Source of the DNA: MGIIb-O5 sp002499325
GTDB taxonomy: Archaea > Thermoplasmatota > Poseidoniia > Poseidoniales > Thalassarchaeaceae
NCBI GenBank assembly: GCA_964013425.1
Contig: CAXGWC010000003.1
Location: 1 to 64,000, forward strand
DNA: 64,000 nucleotides
Reading direction: 5' to 3'
Shown: positions 8,692 through 18,050 of the stretch, one piece after another
Layout of the letters: every line of letters begins with the position of its first letter
Numbering within the stretch: the stretch's first letter is position 1
The notes under the pieces: generated by a model
What the model was told of the DNA's origin: nothing
What the model saw: only the letters and a program-made list of their open reading frames with translations
Database searches by the model: none
Translations under genes and position numbers: made by a program

Positions 8692-9318
8692 ATGCCACTA
8701 CAGGGAGACAGGCCGGAATATTGGGATTTGGCTAAAAAAGAGCTGTCTAGAAAGGACGATGTGCTCCAAGGGATAATCAATGAATTCGATGATCTAGAAT
8801 TGGTATCTAGAGGGGATTTATTTTACACATTAATTAGATCGGTGATCGGCCAACAAATTTCTGTCAAGGCGGCTTCCACAGTTTGGTCTAGATTCTGCGA
8901 GAGAATTGGAGATATCGAACCCAAGAATATTCTATCAGCAGATATTGAAGAATTGAGAAGCTGTGGCCTGTCCAAGAGAAAGGCCGAGTATGTAATAGGA
9001 ATATCTGAATCTTGGCCAGATTATCATTCTTTGAAGTGGAAAGAGATGAGTGATGAAGAAATAATACAGGAATTGATCAAATTAAGGGGAGTAGGAAAAT
9101 GGACTGCAGAGATGATTCTGATTTTCACCATGCTTCGTCCTGATGTCTTTCCAATCGGAGACATAGGAATGATTAGGGGGATTGAAAAATCATACAACTC
9201 TGGAGAAAGGATGTCCAGAGAGGAGTTATATGCTATTTCAGAGAAGTGGAAGCCATGGCGTACTGTGGCCTGCTGTTTCATGTGGAGAACAGTGGATCCG
9301 GAGCCTGTGGAATATTGA
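8692..9318 (+). CDS. alkA: DNA-3-methyladenine glycosylase II (AlkA-like HhH-GPD)
   Basis: This 208-residue base-excision-repair glycosylase removes alkylated purines from DNA. It belongs to the helix-hairpin-helix GPD superfamily. The N-terminal helical part includes IRSVIGQQISVKAA, the typical interface segment. The hairpin LRGVGKWTAEMIL lies at residues 131-143. The catalytic Asp follows in FPIGDIGM, at about residue 157. It has no C-terminal Fe-S cluster cysteines, which argues against endonuclease III or MutY. Length fits short archaeal and bacterial AlkA proteins that lack the N-terminal domain of the E. coli enzyme. It starts at the ATG at 8692 in a short divergent promoter region and ends against the small gene at 9319. 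Confidence 0.9.
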   Translation: MPLQGDRPEYWDLAKKELSRKDDVLQGIINEFDDLELVSRGDLFYTLIRSVIGQQISVKAASTVWSRFCERIGDIEPKNILSADIEELRSCGLSKRKAEYVIGISESWPDYHSLKWKEMSDEEIIQELIKLRGVGKWTAEMILIFTMLRPDVFPIGDIGMIRGIEKSYNSGERMSREELYAISEKWKPWRTVACCFMWRTVDPEPVEY

Positions 9319-9480
9319 TCACATACAGTATCCGCGCTTTGGCTGATCGGGAATTGAGGGTGCGGAGCCAGTTTGAACTCCATCGGCCTCTTCCATTATG
9401 ATGGTCAACAGTGTCTTGACTAACTGTCTAAGATCATCAACTTCTTCCCTAAGCTCTTCCAAAGATAAACTATCGTCCAT
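9319..9480 (-). CDS. Small coiled-coil protein (53 residues)
   Basis: The start chosen is the ATG at 9480 (MDDSLSLEELREEVDD). A heptad-like Leu pattern over residues 5-32 predicts a short amphipathic coil, followed by a polar tail ending in KRGYCM. I do not recognise it. An AT-rich box TATTTATA on this strand at 9538-9545 would start transcription near 9515, downstream of the alternative start at 9528, which supports 9480. Its stop codon directly abuts that of the glycosylase gene. Coding status rests on composition and context only. Confidence 0.5.
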   Translation of the reverse strand: MDDSLSLEELREEVDDLRQLVKTLLTIIMEEADGVQTGSAPSIPDQPKRGYCM

Positions 9481-9537
9481 TGCTACCACGCATCCCACCT
9501 GAGGGAATTCCCTCGAGGTGAAAACCATGATTTGGCC

Positions 9538-9545
9538 TATAAATA
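9538..9545 (-). promoter_or_regulatory. TATA-like element before the small coiled-coil gene
   Basis: On the minus strand the box reads TATTTATA, about 60 bases before the ATG at 9480, giving a predicted leader of roughly 35 bases. On the plus strand the same bases read TATAAATA, so direction is not certain. Confidence 0.4.
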
Positions 9546-9600
9546 CAAGAGGTTGTGAAAGGGTTATGACGCCGTTTTCCGCATGACAAACAAAAAGTCG

Positions 9601-12600
9601 CTAGTACTCGTCTTCTTCCTCATAGTATTCGTAATCATCATCGTCGTAGTAGACGTCATCTTCACTCCCTCTTCGACTAATCAGGAAGCCTATGGCGGCT
9701 ACAGCGATTACGGCAATTGCACCTATCATCATTATCGCACTGTCCGAAGACCCTTCGTCCTCTGGAGGGGGCGGAACTACGCTAATTCCACCAATAGCGA
9801 TATCTGCGGCATAGAAATCAGACTCTCCGATGGAACCATCTCCATCAATGTCAGTAACGAGATATAGATTGGGCTGGCCAGGAGATGTTGCTTCCCACCT
9901 GAATGTGACCCTTACGCTGGTGGCTTCTGCCTCCAGTGGTATCTCCAAGTTAGGAGTCTGGGCTGTAGTGAGTGATTCCTTCCATCTCTCGGAAGACTGT
10001 CCATTCTCATCTACCTCATAGATTAGCTCGTAGAGACCAACAACCAATGTTCCGTCTCTCTTGCCTGTGTTTTCCCAAAATGTCTCGATTGTAACAATCT
10101 CATTCATCAGAGGTGCGCTGGGTGAGGATACAGATCTCACATATTCGCCAATGAACTCCATTATCCTCAATGCGGGTGCCCTTGGGATAGATTCACTTCC
10201 GAGACCAGATACTTCATTGCCTGCCTTGTCAGTGGACGTAATCCAGAAGGAGATCGAATCTCCCGCCTCGATTGACATTCCATTTTTTGGAGTCAGATCA
10301 AGTCTTGACTGGTATACGTCAGACCACTCTGAGGATGATGATCTGTCCCCTTCAAGGATCAACATTAGCTCGCCACTGTCTTCGGTACCAGTGACCGGTG
10401 AGTTGCCTCTCATGTAGACCCAAGAAACCTGGAGTGGCCCATCTTGCATGCCTATCTGGTCGTTCATTGTGACTGTTACTTTGACGTCGTCTACCATATC
10501 TGACTCGATTATTGTTAGAGAGGAGTCAGGATACTTGAGCTGATCGAATAGAGCTGTTGGCGCCCTACTATCGACAACTATCGAATAATCCGAATTTGCT
10601 GTTGATCCTCCCAGTCCTGGGACGTTTAAGACATTCAAAGAAACTGCCATCGTAGGATCTAGAGGGACCCTGTCTGGAAGAGTCACGACAATTGAGAACG
10701 TCGAATCCTCGGCCAACTCTGTTTCACTAGTGATTTGCTGTGATCCGTAGATTACGAGTGCTTCGACCTTCAGGTCATCTGGTATACTGTTTATCGGCAT
10801 TCCCGAGCCTGCATACATCAATGAACCAGTGACCATGAATTCATCTCCTTGCCTGAGGAAGAGCTGGTCCCCCACCTGATCCATAATGGGAGATGTAAGA
10901 TCGGTCATAGAGTCAGGAATAGCTAGGAATTGGTTATCTAATAGCCATGATAGCTCCCCAATGTTATTCTGGTAGGCAACGGTATTCAAATCATCTAATA
11001 TCGAAACGCTGGGTTTACAGGACGGCTGTCCATCTTCCCAGGCGTAATCCCATGAAATCTCGAAATCTATGTTCAGCTCCGTTACGGCAGCGGTTACAGA
11101 CTGTGTCTGAACAGACAAAGGCGTGACCATGCTATCGGGAGCTGACCATAGAACGCCTCTTGAAGGGTCATAGGACATCTTGCCGACGTTACTTGGGCCG
11201 TCACCACATAGCATAATGGTGACATTATCCAGAGTTTCGATTCCATTAGGCTCATCAATCTGCATTGAGAATGTGTGACGGTGACCGGTCATTAGGTAAC
11301 CTAGTTCTGTATTAAGAGAATATCCCGAGGCCGGTATACTAGTAGGCTCGTCCGTTGCGACTATCACGGAAGCCCAGGAGTTAGAAGCACCCGCAGAACC
11401 CCCGGTACCTCCTTCTTGGTAGGTAAGACCTGCCCAATCAGTGCCCTCGATATACATATGAACCGGGCTATTGAAGTCTTGAGCTGAGACATCTATTCCG
11501 ATGAAGTTAACCTGCTGTTGTCCGGTCATGCCGGAAGAAAGTGGCAGTGTTTGTCCCAGATACTCAGATTCATCGGCGACTCCATCCATGTTGACATCAT
11601 CAGATGTCCCCCTCCAATACTTCAGAGTGATAGATTCGCCTCTAGCCTCAGATTCGTCAATGGTGACATAAACTGAGAGGGGGACAGTTGGATCCCATAC
11701 TTTTCCATGGGCATCTTGGAGTCCGGTAGGAGTATTTACTTCCAGAGGACCGGCTACTGGTGCTGAAGAGTCGATAATCACGGTAGTCTTAGGAGGAGTT
11801 CCAGAGGTATCCTCAGCCCCTACAGTAGAGCCCGATGGGCCGACGGTTAAGATAAGGGGGGAAAGGATTACTTCGTTCCCCAAAGTACTAGAAGATAACC
11901 AGTCGACGGTTGCTTCGAAAGAACCGTTCTCGCCCATGGTCATAGGGTATAGTGCTCCCGACATGTTCAGTCCAACCAAGAAGTCTGAAGGCTGAGGCCT
12001 TGAATCAGAGGCATCTTGGAATCTAACCGTTCCAGAGACGTTGATATCGTTTGTTGACTTCACTGGGAATGGATAGAATGTTGAGAACTGATTTGAAAGT
12101 AACCTCCCATACTCGTCACGCACTTCGAATGACTCTATCTGTAAATCGTTTTCAACGGCCTTTGAGCTACCTTGTCCACTGAATGATACCGCTGGCCATA
12201 CGAACTCTCCGTTCTCATCTAGTGCAGTGGAAACCCACCTGATTGAGTCTACGTCATCCCAATTCCAGTTGACGTCGAACATCCAATTGACTACGACATC
12301 ATCATATCCATCAGAGTGAGTGACTATCTCGACATATGACTGCGATACATCTAGTGGAGCGACAGTACTTCCAGATGTTTGGCTAATCGTCACTGGATCA
12401 GATCCTTGACCCCATAGTCCGTCATTGCCATTTTCTGCTCTGAAGGCAATAATCTGACCATCAGATGCAGTCCCAGTGAGCTCTATAGCATTTAGCAGTG
12501 AGTTGTCATTTAGGTGATGATGTGCAGTTTCAATCTCGTTGATGACCCCATCTGGATAGAGTGTATTGGGTACTTGGAAGTCTCTGTTAGTCATAATGAA

Positions 12601-15600
12601 ATCATATACTAGTTCTCCAGCAACTGAAATTGAACCAGTCGAAGAGGAGATAGTCACAGGTATTGCTATCTCTACTGGTGGTGGATCAGCTTGGGAGATT
12701 GTAGTATGATAGTCTGCTATTGGGACGGAAATATCTGACACGTTCTCGAACATAGTATACCCAATTGCAAGTCCCGTTAGTGTGACTGTTTGACTTTGAG
12801 TTGAGGAAAGAGAAAACTCAACGACTCTCCAATCTCGGTCAGTTCCTGTGTCCGTCCAACCAGATGCCAGTGAGTTAATGCCTGAGATCTGGTACGGGTT
12901 CATCTCAGAAGTAAATCTCTCTGTAGCGGAGCCGGTTGAGAATGTTGCTCCCGCAATGCTGATGTCAACCGAGGATTCAAACCCGTCGGCATCCGATACT
13001 AGTGAAACCAACCCGCCATTGACACTTCCACTTGTGGGGATGACGGCGAATGCAGAAGAGGGAGTTGCCCCTATTTGCATTGTTATGGATCTAGATCCGT
13101 CTAAGTAGCCGATATCAGATTGGCTTCCTAATAATTTGGTCTGCCAAGCATAGTGCCCTCTGGAAAGGTCATTGGGGAATGACCAATCTAGGTTTCCATC
13201 ATCTGCGAAGTCTATTTCAACATTGGATGCTGGCTCCCCGTAGAGATGAGTTATCTGAAGTCTGTCAATGTATCCGTTTGTTGGCAGTGTTACATGAAGT
13301 GAGTACCCTGTTCTGGGGCTGGCGAAGACTACAGAACCTCCTTTGGGAGAGCTACCCACAGGATTACCCGATTCGTCTCTGACTTCTATTTGCACGTTCA
13401 CGGAAGAGTTGCCTCCGAAGCTTAGAGCCTTGATTGGCCTGACAGAATGAATGTAGTCTGAAGAAATCGTGCCAGATATATTAGTTGCATTAATCAATCC
13501 GTCGATCACTTCGACGTTGGTCATCTGCCAACCGTTTAGCCCCATCATATCTGCAGTCAGGAGTCTATTTCCTCCGATCCTGATGAATTCCAGCATCGGT
13601 GTAGACAGGGGGTTCGTGGTATCCATGTTAACAGTCAGTTTGACCAATGGATAGGAGTCAGAATCTACTCCTGCCAGACTGATTGGGAAGTCAAGATTGG
13701 AGTACCCAGGAATACTGGCTCCGGATGTAGCGTCGACAAGGGACCCTGTGAGTGTGTTGTTCGCATAGTCATCTGTCGTTCCATCAATCTCTATGATTCC
13801 CCTGTTGAATTCATTTTCACCGGCGATAGCGAAGCTGGGGCTGGTCCATGTTCCTGGTTGACTGAAGTTGCCCATCTTGATACCGACATTGTCAATATGC
13901 CATCCTGAGTTCGCGTCAGAGAATCTGGCTCCGAAGGCGAACTTGAACTGCACATCATCACCTTTGTAATCAGAGAGATCGACCTCATATGAGCCGAATT
14001 CGTTACTGTTACAATGAAGTCTTGTCCAGATTTCCAAGCCATCATTGACGGTGTATGTTGTACTCGCATAGCTGTATTGTCTGTCAGTGTACGAAGGCAT
14101 GTCCACATGTTGCCATTGGCCGCCATTGACATTCATCCACAAGGCGCCACCAACATAGACATAATTACCAGTACCGTAGTCCATACAGGCATTCATGTCA
14201 AAGGCAAATGATGACTCCCCTATCCCCGATATGGTGTAGATAGGGGTCACGAGGCTTGACTGGTATACAGCATCAGTTCCTCCATTCATACCAATCTTGT
14301 ACATGTACGGGAAAGAAGATGCGCTATTGGGGCCATAAGCGATACCAGGCTCAGATAATCTCCAATCGCATCTCTCGGTGCCACAGGAACCCGCGCTTCC
14401 AGAAGTTCGTTGGAAGATATTGTAGAAGCCATCATGATAGTCACTTGGTGGAGCGGTAACCTGCGAGTCCTCGAAACCCATATCGATATTGATGAAACCA
14501 GAGTTCACAGTCATGAACTGCCACTCGTTGGTACCAGAGGTTGTCGCGTTCCCGGGTATCGTGAACTGAGAAATCATTTCTCCAAGGGAGTTTACTGTTC
14601 TGTACCCGAAGACAGTCAAACCTTCTCGATCGTCTGGATCGTTGGCGCCCCCAGGAGACCCATATTGCACGGAGGTGTCTGTCTGTACTACAAATCTCAG
14701 TAGACTTCCATTGACTCGGTTTGCTGCTGGCACCGAGTTAGATATTGTCACCATTCCACCACTGTCATCGGTGTAGGAAATTCCGTTGACAACCACCTGT
14801 GGGGTATTGCCATCTTTATCCGCATATCCTGAGGATCCAGGTATGTTGCCCGATCTAGATCTGCATTGTGTCGCTGGTGAGAAATTTCCCGTTGAAGAGA
14901 TATCAGTCCAGCTTGTCCCGTTATTATTTGAAAGCTCAATGCATGCATTGTCCCAGCTCGAACCTTCCAAATCCCAGTGGAGATCGAACTCCATCTCTGT
15001 CACATTGTATAGGTCTATAGGGACGGTTAGGTAGCCCATCTGGTTGTTATTGTAATAACAATATGTACCATAGTTCTGGTATGAAGTGCCATTCACATCA
15101 CACCCGTGGTGCCAAACTCCTTGGCCCGTACCATCGTTTCTGTAGTCGACATCATCAATGAACCAACCTGGGAAAGACCCGGAACTGTTTGATGTCCAAA
15201 CCCTGAATCTGAATTCTACCGATGCTACCGAGCTCATGCTGGGATCGGAGAAAAGGGCGCTTAGGTTCAGAGTTTCTGATTGCCAGCCACTGTGAGTAGC
15301 CCCAGTGAAAACTGGAAGATTGCCACTGGGGGCGCCGTTGACTTCTATATCGGTGCTATCGATTGAGGAAGGATACCCCCCATCTGTCGCAACCCATTTC
15401 CAGACTCCACCGGATGTCTTGTACTCCAACCAAGCTCCTGCTTCTGAGGAGTCGAGGTGGAACCAATGGTCGAAGGATAGGTGGTAGTTGTTTCTGGTAG
15501 CATTGGTGGGAACTTGCATTATTGGCAATTTTAACCATGTATCCACACCAGCTGGAAGAGCCTCTCCTGGCTTAGTAGCAACTGCAACACCGCCTTCTGA

Positions 15601-16461
15601 GGCACTAGAGGGGACTATTCCGTAGGACATAGTCTGTTCTTGTCCACTCACGGTCCCGTTGAAATCAAAGTTTGTGGCGCCCCAGTAAGTATCCAGGTTA
15701 CAAAAGAAAAGTGTGCCATCTGTCTCTGTAGCGTTCAGTGATGTGTTTCCATCATAGTAGTTCCCATAGTCGTTTCCATAGACTAGGTATTTTCCTCCAA
15801 ATGGGCATGTAGAGTTACCAGAATCAATAGGGCCCTGACTATACTGGAAAGATCCGTTTACAACTGTTCCATTGCTGACTGCACCGTTTCCTCCTTGTAT
15901 TGTCTGGTTTGTCACACACAGGTAATCTACATGCGAGATCTCCGAGGAGTCGAGCAACCCGTTTCTGTTCTCATCGTAGCCCGAGGTAAGGTTGTAACCT
16001 GTTAGTCCGTTACAACTAGGGTGAGGGGCATACCCACCACTTGCTTCAAACGCTATTCTGATTATATTTGCAGGGCCCTGTATGTAGTCGTTGCTCAAAG
16101 AAATACTATAGCTGTAATTGTCAAAATGAGTTATATCATTCAAGCTTCCATCGTCCACCAAGGTGAGGTTCCCATCTCGATATTCAGTGGTGGTTCCTGA
16201 GCTAGTTCCATTTTCCAGCACGAAGATATCCATCTCGGTAGCAGGAGTCAGTGATGCGGCCATCGGAGAATCTGTCACATGGGCCCATCCATCCAATATT
16301 GTAGCGTTCCCAGGAGCTCTGAATCCGGTCAGTGTGGTGGACCCGCCTGCTGTGTTCACTGTGGACGGTCCAGCCCATGAAGTAGTTGCGGCGCTTGTGA
16401 TAGGTGCTAGTAGCATCAGTAGTACCAAGGCTCCTGCGAGCCTCCTGTGGTAGTTCGACAT
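9601..16461 (-). CDS. Giant surface protein with MAM-like and Ig-like modules, C-terminal anchor and acidic tail
   Basis: The 2286-residue product starts at the ATG at 16461 (MSNYHRRLAGALVLLMLLAP) with a clear signal peptide. Two jelly-roll-like regions, roughly residues 310-445 and 740-870, contain SGWQSETLNLSALF, WFIDDVDY and WHIDNVGIKMG. These patterns resemble MAM/concanavalin-type domains of secreted peptidases, though no protease motif is visible. The middle is a long series of beta-rich, Ig-like modules with many N-x-S/T sites. Residues about 2107-2220 resemble a CARDB-type module, with an EF-hand-like DIDGDGSIGESDF loop. One membrane helix at about 2240-2262 ends in SRRG, and a short cytosolic tail is almost all Asp, Glu and Tyr. 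It is therefore probably a cell-surface adhesin or scaffold rather than an enzyme. It stands alone, with tRNAs upstream. Confidence 0.85.
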   Translation of the reverse strand: MSNYHRRLAGALVLLMLLAPITSAATTSWAGPSTVNTAGGSTTLTGFRAPGNATILDGWAHVTDSPMAASLTPATEMDIFVLENGTSSGTTTEYRDGNLTLVDDGSLNDITHFDNYSYSISLSNDYIQGPANIIRIAFEASGGYAPHPSCNGLTGYNLTSGYDENRNGLLDSSEISHVDYLCVTNQTIQGGNGAVSNGTVVNGSFQYSQGPIDSGNSTCPFGGKYLVYGNDYGNYYDGNTSLNATETDGTLFFCNLDTYWGATNFDFNGTVSGQEQTMSYGIVPSSASEGGVAVATKPGEALPAGVDTWLKLPIMQVPTNATRNNYHLSFDHWFHLDSSEAGAWLEYKTSGGVWKWVATDGGYPSSIDSTDIEVNGAPSGNLPVFTGATHSGWQSETLNLSALFSDPSMSSVASVEFRFRVWTSNSSGSFPGWFIDDVDYRNDGTGQGVWHHGCDVNGTSYQNYGTYCYYNNNQMGYLTVPIDLYNVTEMEFDLHWDLEGSSWDNACIELSNNNGTSWTDISSTGNFSPATQCRSRSGNIPGSSGYADKDGNTPQVVVNGISYTDDSGGMVTISNSVPAANRVNGSLLRFVVQTDTSVQYGSPGGANDPDDREGLTVFGYRTVNSLGEMISQFTIPGNATTSGTNEWQFMTVNSGFINIDMGFEDSQVTAPPSDYHDGFYNIFQRTSGSAGSCGTERCDWRLSEPGIAYGPNSASSFPYMYKIGMNGGTDAVYQSSLVTPIYTISGIGESSFAFDMNACMDYGTGNYVYVGGALWMNVNGGQWQHVDMPSYTDRQYSYASTTYTVNDGLEIWTRLHCNSNEFGSYEVDLSDYKGDDVQFKFAFGARFSDANSGWHIDNVGIKMGNFSQPGTWTSPSFAIAGENEFNRGIIEIDGTTDDYANNTLTGSLVDATSGASIPGYSNLDFPISLAGVDSDSYPLVKLTVNMDTTNPLSTPMLEFIRIGGNRLLTADMMGLNGWQMTNVEVIDGLINATNISGTISSDYIHSVRPIKALSFGGNSSVNVQIEVRDESGNPVGSSPKGGSVVFASPRTGYSLHVTLPTNGYIDRLQITHLYGEPASNVEIDFADDGNLDWSFPNDLSRGHYAWQTKLLGSQSDIGYLDGSRSITMQIGATPSSAFAVIPTSGSVNGGLVSLVSDADGFESSVDISIAGATFSTGSATERFTSEMNPYQISGINSLASGWTDTGTDRDWRVVEFSLSSTQSQTVTLTGLAIGYTMFENVSDISVPIADYHTTISQADPPPVEIAIPVTISSSTGSISVAGELVYDFIMTNRDFQVPNTLYPDGVINEIETAHHHLNDNSLLNAIELTGTASDGQIIAFRAENGNDGLWGQGSDPVTISQTSGSTVAPLDVSQSYVEIVTHSDGYDDVVVNWMFDVNWNWDDVDSIRWVSTALDENGEFVWPAVSFSGQGSSKAVENDLQIESFEVRDEYGRLLSNQFSTFYPFPVKSTNDINVSGTVRFQDASDSRPQPSDFLVGLNMSGALYPMTMGENGSFEATVDWLSSSTLGNEVILSPLILTVGPSGSTVGAEDTSGTPPKTTVIIDSSAPVAGPLEVNTPTGLQDAHGKVWDPTVPLSVYVTIDESEARGESITLKYWRGTSDDVNMDGVADESEYLGQTLPLSSGMTGQQQVNFIGIDVSAQDFNSPVHMYIEGTDWAGLTYQEGGTGGSAGASNSWASVIVATDEPTSIPASGYSLNTELGYLMTGHRHTFSMQIDEPNGIETLDNVTIMLCGDGPSNVGKMSYDPSRGVLWSAPDSMVTPLSVQTQSVTAAVTELNIDFEISWDYAWEDGQPSCKPSVSILDDLNTVAYQNNIGELSWLLDNQFLAIPDSMTDLTSPIMDQVGDQLFLRQGDEFMVTGSLMYAGSGMPINSIPDDLKVEALVIYGSQQITSETELAEDSTFSIVVTLPDRVPLDPTMAVSLNVLNVPGLGGSTANSDYSIVVDSRAPTALFDQLKYPDSSLTIIESDMVDDVKVTVTMNDQIGMQDGPLQVSWVYMRGNSPVTGTEDSGELMLILEGDRSSSSEWSDVYQSRLDLTPKNGMSIEAGDSISFWITSTDKAGNEVSGLGSESIPRAPALRIMEFIGEYVRSVSSPSAPLMNEIVTIETFWENTGKRDGTLVVGLYELIYEVDENGQSSERWKESLTTAQTPNLEIPLEAEATSVRVTFRWEATSPGQPNLYLVTDIDGDGSIGESDFYAADIAIGGISVVPPPPEDEGSSDSAIMMIGAIAVIAVAAIGFLISRRGSEDDVYYDDDDYEYYEEEDEY

Positions 16462-16547
16462 GCTTGCCCGTATTCTTGTACACATTATGAATGAATTGGT
16501 TGTCTTGCATGAACTGAGCTAAAACCGTATGAATTAGTCTGCTAAAA

Positions 16548-16622
16548 TGGAGCCACTGGGGAGAATTGAACTCCCGACCTTCCCATTACCAATGGGATGC
16601 TATACCCCTAAGCCACAGTGGC
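16548..16622 (-). tRNA. tRNA-Thr (anticodon GGU)
   Basis: Read on the minus strand: acceptor GCCACTG pairs with CAGTGGC; D arm GCT...AGC; anticodon arm TCCCA-TTGGTAA-TGGGA with anticodon GGT reading ACC and ACU; T arm GGGAG-TTCAATT-CTCCC. Discriminator is T at 16551. CCA is encoded directly after it, at 16550-16548. No intron. It is divergent from tRNA-Ser. Confidence 0.96.
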
Positions 16623-16714
16623 GCTGAGTACGGGAATGGCCAGCTGCCTTTGGGTGTTACTATTAGAGGACTATCGATTAGCTCAAGACTGTAGTGGGTG
16701 TCCGACACTACATA

Positions 16715-16800
16715 GCCGAGATCGCATAGCCTGGTATTGCGCATGACTGGAAATCATGTGGGTTCATCCCTCCGGAGTTCAAATCTCCGTCTCGGCGCCA
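16715..16800 (+). tRNA. tRNA-Ser (anticodon GGA)
   Basis: Acceptor GCCGAGA pairs with TCTCGGC; anticodon arm CATGA-CTGGAAA-TCATG has anticodon GGA reading UCC and UCU. A long variable arm (TGGGTTCATCCC) marks a class II tRNA; T arm GGAG-TTCAAAT-CTCC. Discriminator G at 16797, with CCA encoded at 16798-16800. No intron. Confidence 0.96.
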
Positions 16801-16860
16801 CTAGAACTGACCAAATAATGCGCAAATCGTCGAGGGGCTTATGTCATCCATCCATCGGTC

Positions 16861-18027
16861 ATGACCATGGAGGGGGCGACTGTGGCGACTGACGACCTCG
16901 AAGTCGAAGTGTCTGAAGTCCGAAGATTGTCTGACTTTAGTAAGGTGACAAACCTAGGGGAAAGGTCGAGTCTTCTGTCGTTTATCGATACCCTGTTACT
17001 GCAATTTACATTTCACGTACATACTTCGAGAAAATTTTGGGGGAAATATGAGGCTTTAGTGTTGGCTCTCGCATCAGCTTCGGTTGTAATGGGAGCTTGG
17101 GATTATGGAATAGATGAGATTTCCTCGGGGGGCGACTGGAGCAGAGGTGGACTGTTTGGCGAGGAGAGTGGTTTCCTCCATCTTGAAGAATGGTCGTTAA
17201 TGTTGAGCTTGCTAACAATGATGGCCTGGGCATCGGCCTTGGTACTGATGTGGGCCAGATATCCGATAATGAGAGAGAATCTGGTCTTCCTTGTGGTTGC
17301 ATCATTCTCTGTCCAGTTAGGGCATATCTACTCCCACTCGGGCTCTCCAGACTTCCCCTCTGGTTCGGGGATATCAGATTTTGGAGGAGTAGCCTTGGGG
17401 AATCTCGTCATGATTTTCTTAGCTGTTTTTGTTGTCCACAGAGCTGTCACTGAAACTAGGGACATTCATGTCGAAGAGAAGCACTCGCATCCGGATCCCA
17501 GGCTGGTTGAAAAGGCATGGAAAGACCATCGCCTTGATGCTTGGAGCGCTAGCCTTGTCATTTGGGTTTTAATGATCAATATCATGTCATGGTCTGGATC
17601 TCATGCCATTTCTCAAAGGCCACCATTCGAGGATGAAATACTAGGAATATCTCTATTATATGTCACCTCAGGAATAGTATCTTTCTTCTTACTGATGCAC
17701 ATTGTTTGGTATCCTCATTTCATGCTGGGGGGTGGAGATCACACCATCCAGTCATCAAGGGCCAGAGAGGTCGCAGGGGTTTCGCTGGCCTCTAGAGAAG
17801 AGACCTTGCAAGGACTTTGTCCTGTGTGCGGTGCTGAAACTCCCGTCATCAAAAAGCCCAATGGCAAGATAGAGGTCCATTGCTCTGACTCAGAATGCAC
17901 TGGATGGGGTGTGCCTGGTGAGCCATGTTCTTCGTGCGCCAGAATTCTACCACTCCGTCTTAAGTGTGAAAAATGTGGAAGTAGCTCTTCTGCCACTAGT
18001 CACTTCGTCAAGACGGATGCTTGGTAA
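16861..18027 (+). CDS. Polytopic membrane protein with C-terminal zinc-ribbon pairs
   Basis: I do not recognise this 388-residue protein as a named family. About 60 hydrophilic residues precede some six hydrophobic helices between about 65 and 280, for example VLALASASVVMGAW, LMLSLLTMMAWASALVLMW and LVIWVLMINIMSW. The C-terminal soluble part, from about residue 318, has four Cys pairs: CPVC, a CSDSEC unit, CSSC and CEKC. They would form two zinc ribbons on the cytosolic side. The ATG at 16861 is followed by another at 16867. The stop is 24 bases before the start of the subtilase gene, so the two are probably co-transcribed. A role in holding or regulating the protease is possible but only from proximity. 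Confidence 0.75.
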   Translation: MTMEGATVATDDLEVEVSEVRRLSDFSKVTNLGERSSLLSFIDTLLLQFTFHVHTSRKFWGKYEALVLALASASVVMGAWDYGIDEISSGGDWSRGGLFGEESGFLHLEEWSLMLSLLTMMAWASALVLMWARYPIMRENLVFLVVASFSVQLGHIYSHSGSPDFPSGSGISDFGGVALGNLVMIFLAVFVVHRAVTETRDIHVEEKHSHPDPRLVEKAWKDHRLDAWSASLVIWVLMINIMSWSGSHAISQRPPFEDEILGISLLYVTSGIVSFFLLMHIVWYPHFMLGGGDHTIQSSRAREVAGVSLASREETLQGLCPVCGAETPVIKKPNGKIEVHCSDSECTGWGVPGEPCSSCARILPLRLKCEKCGSSSSATSHFVKTDAW

Positions 18028-18050
18028 TAGAATATGCCAGAGTGAATATT

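Noticed and set aside
9583..9867. Plus-strand open frame of 94 codons that looks like a small membrane protein, with a TATAAATA upstream
   Set aside because: It is the antisense of the acidic tail and membrane helix of the giant minus-strand gene. Runs of GAY/GAR codons read backwards give Val, Ile, Leu and Phe, which mimics a membrane segment.
16548..16800. tRNA pair as an integration (att) site
   Set aside because: No integrase, no tRNA 3' end duplication and no change of gene character next to the tRNAs.
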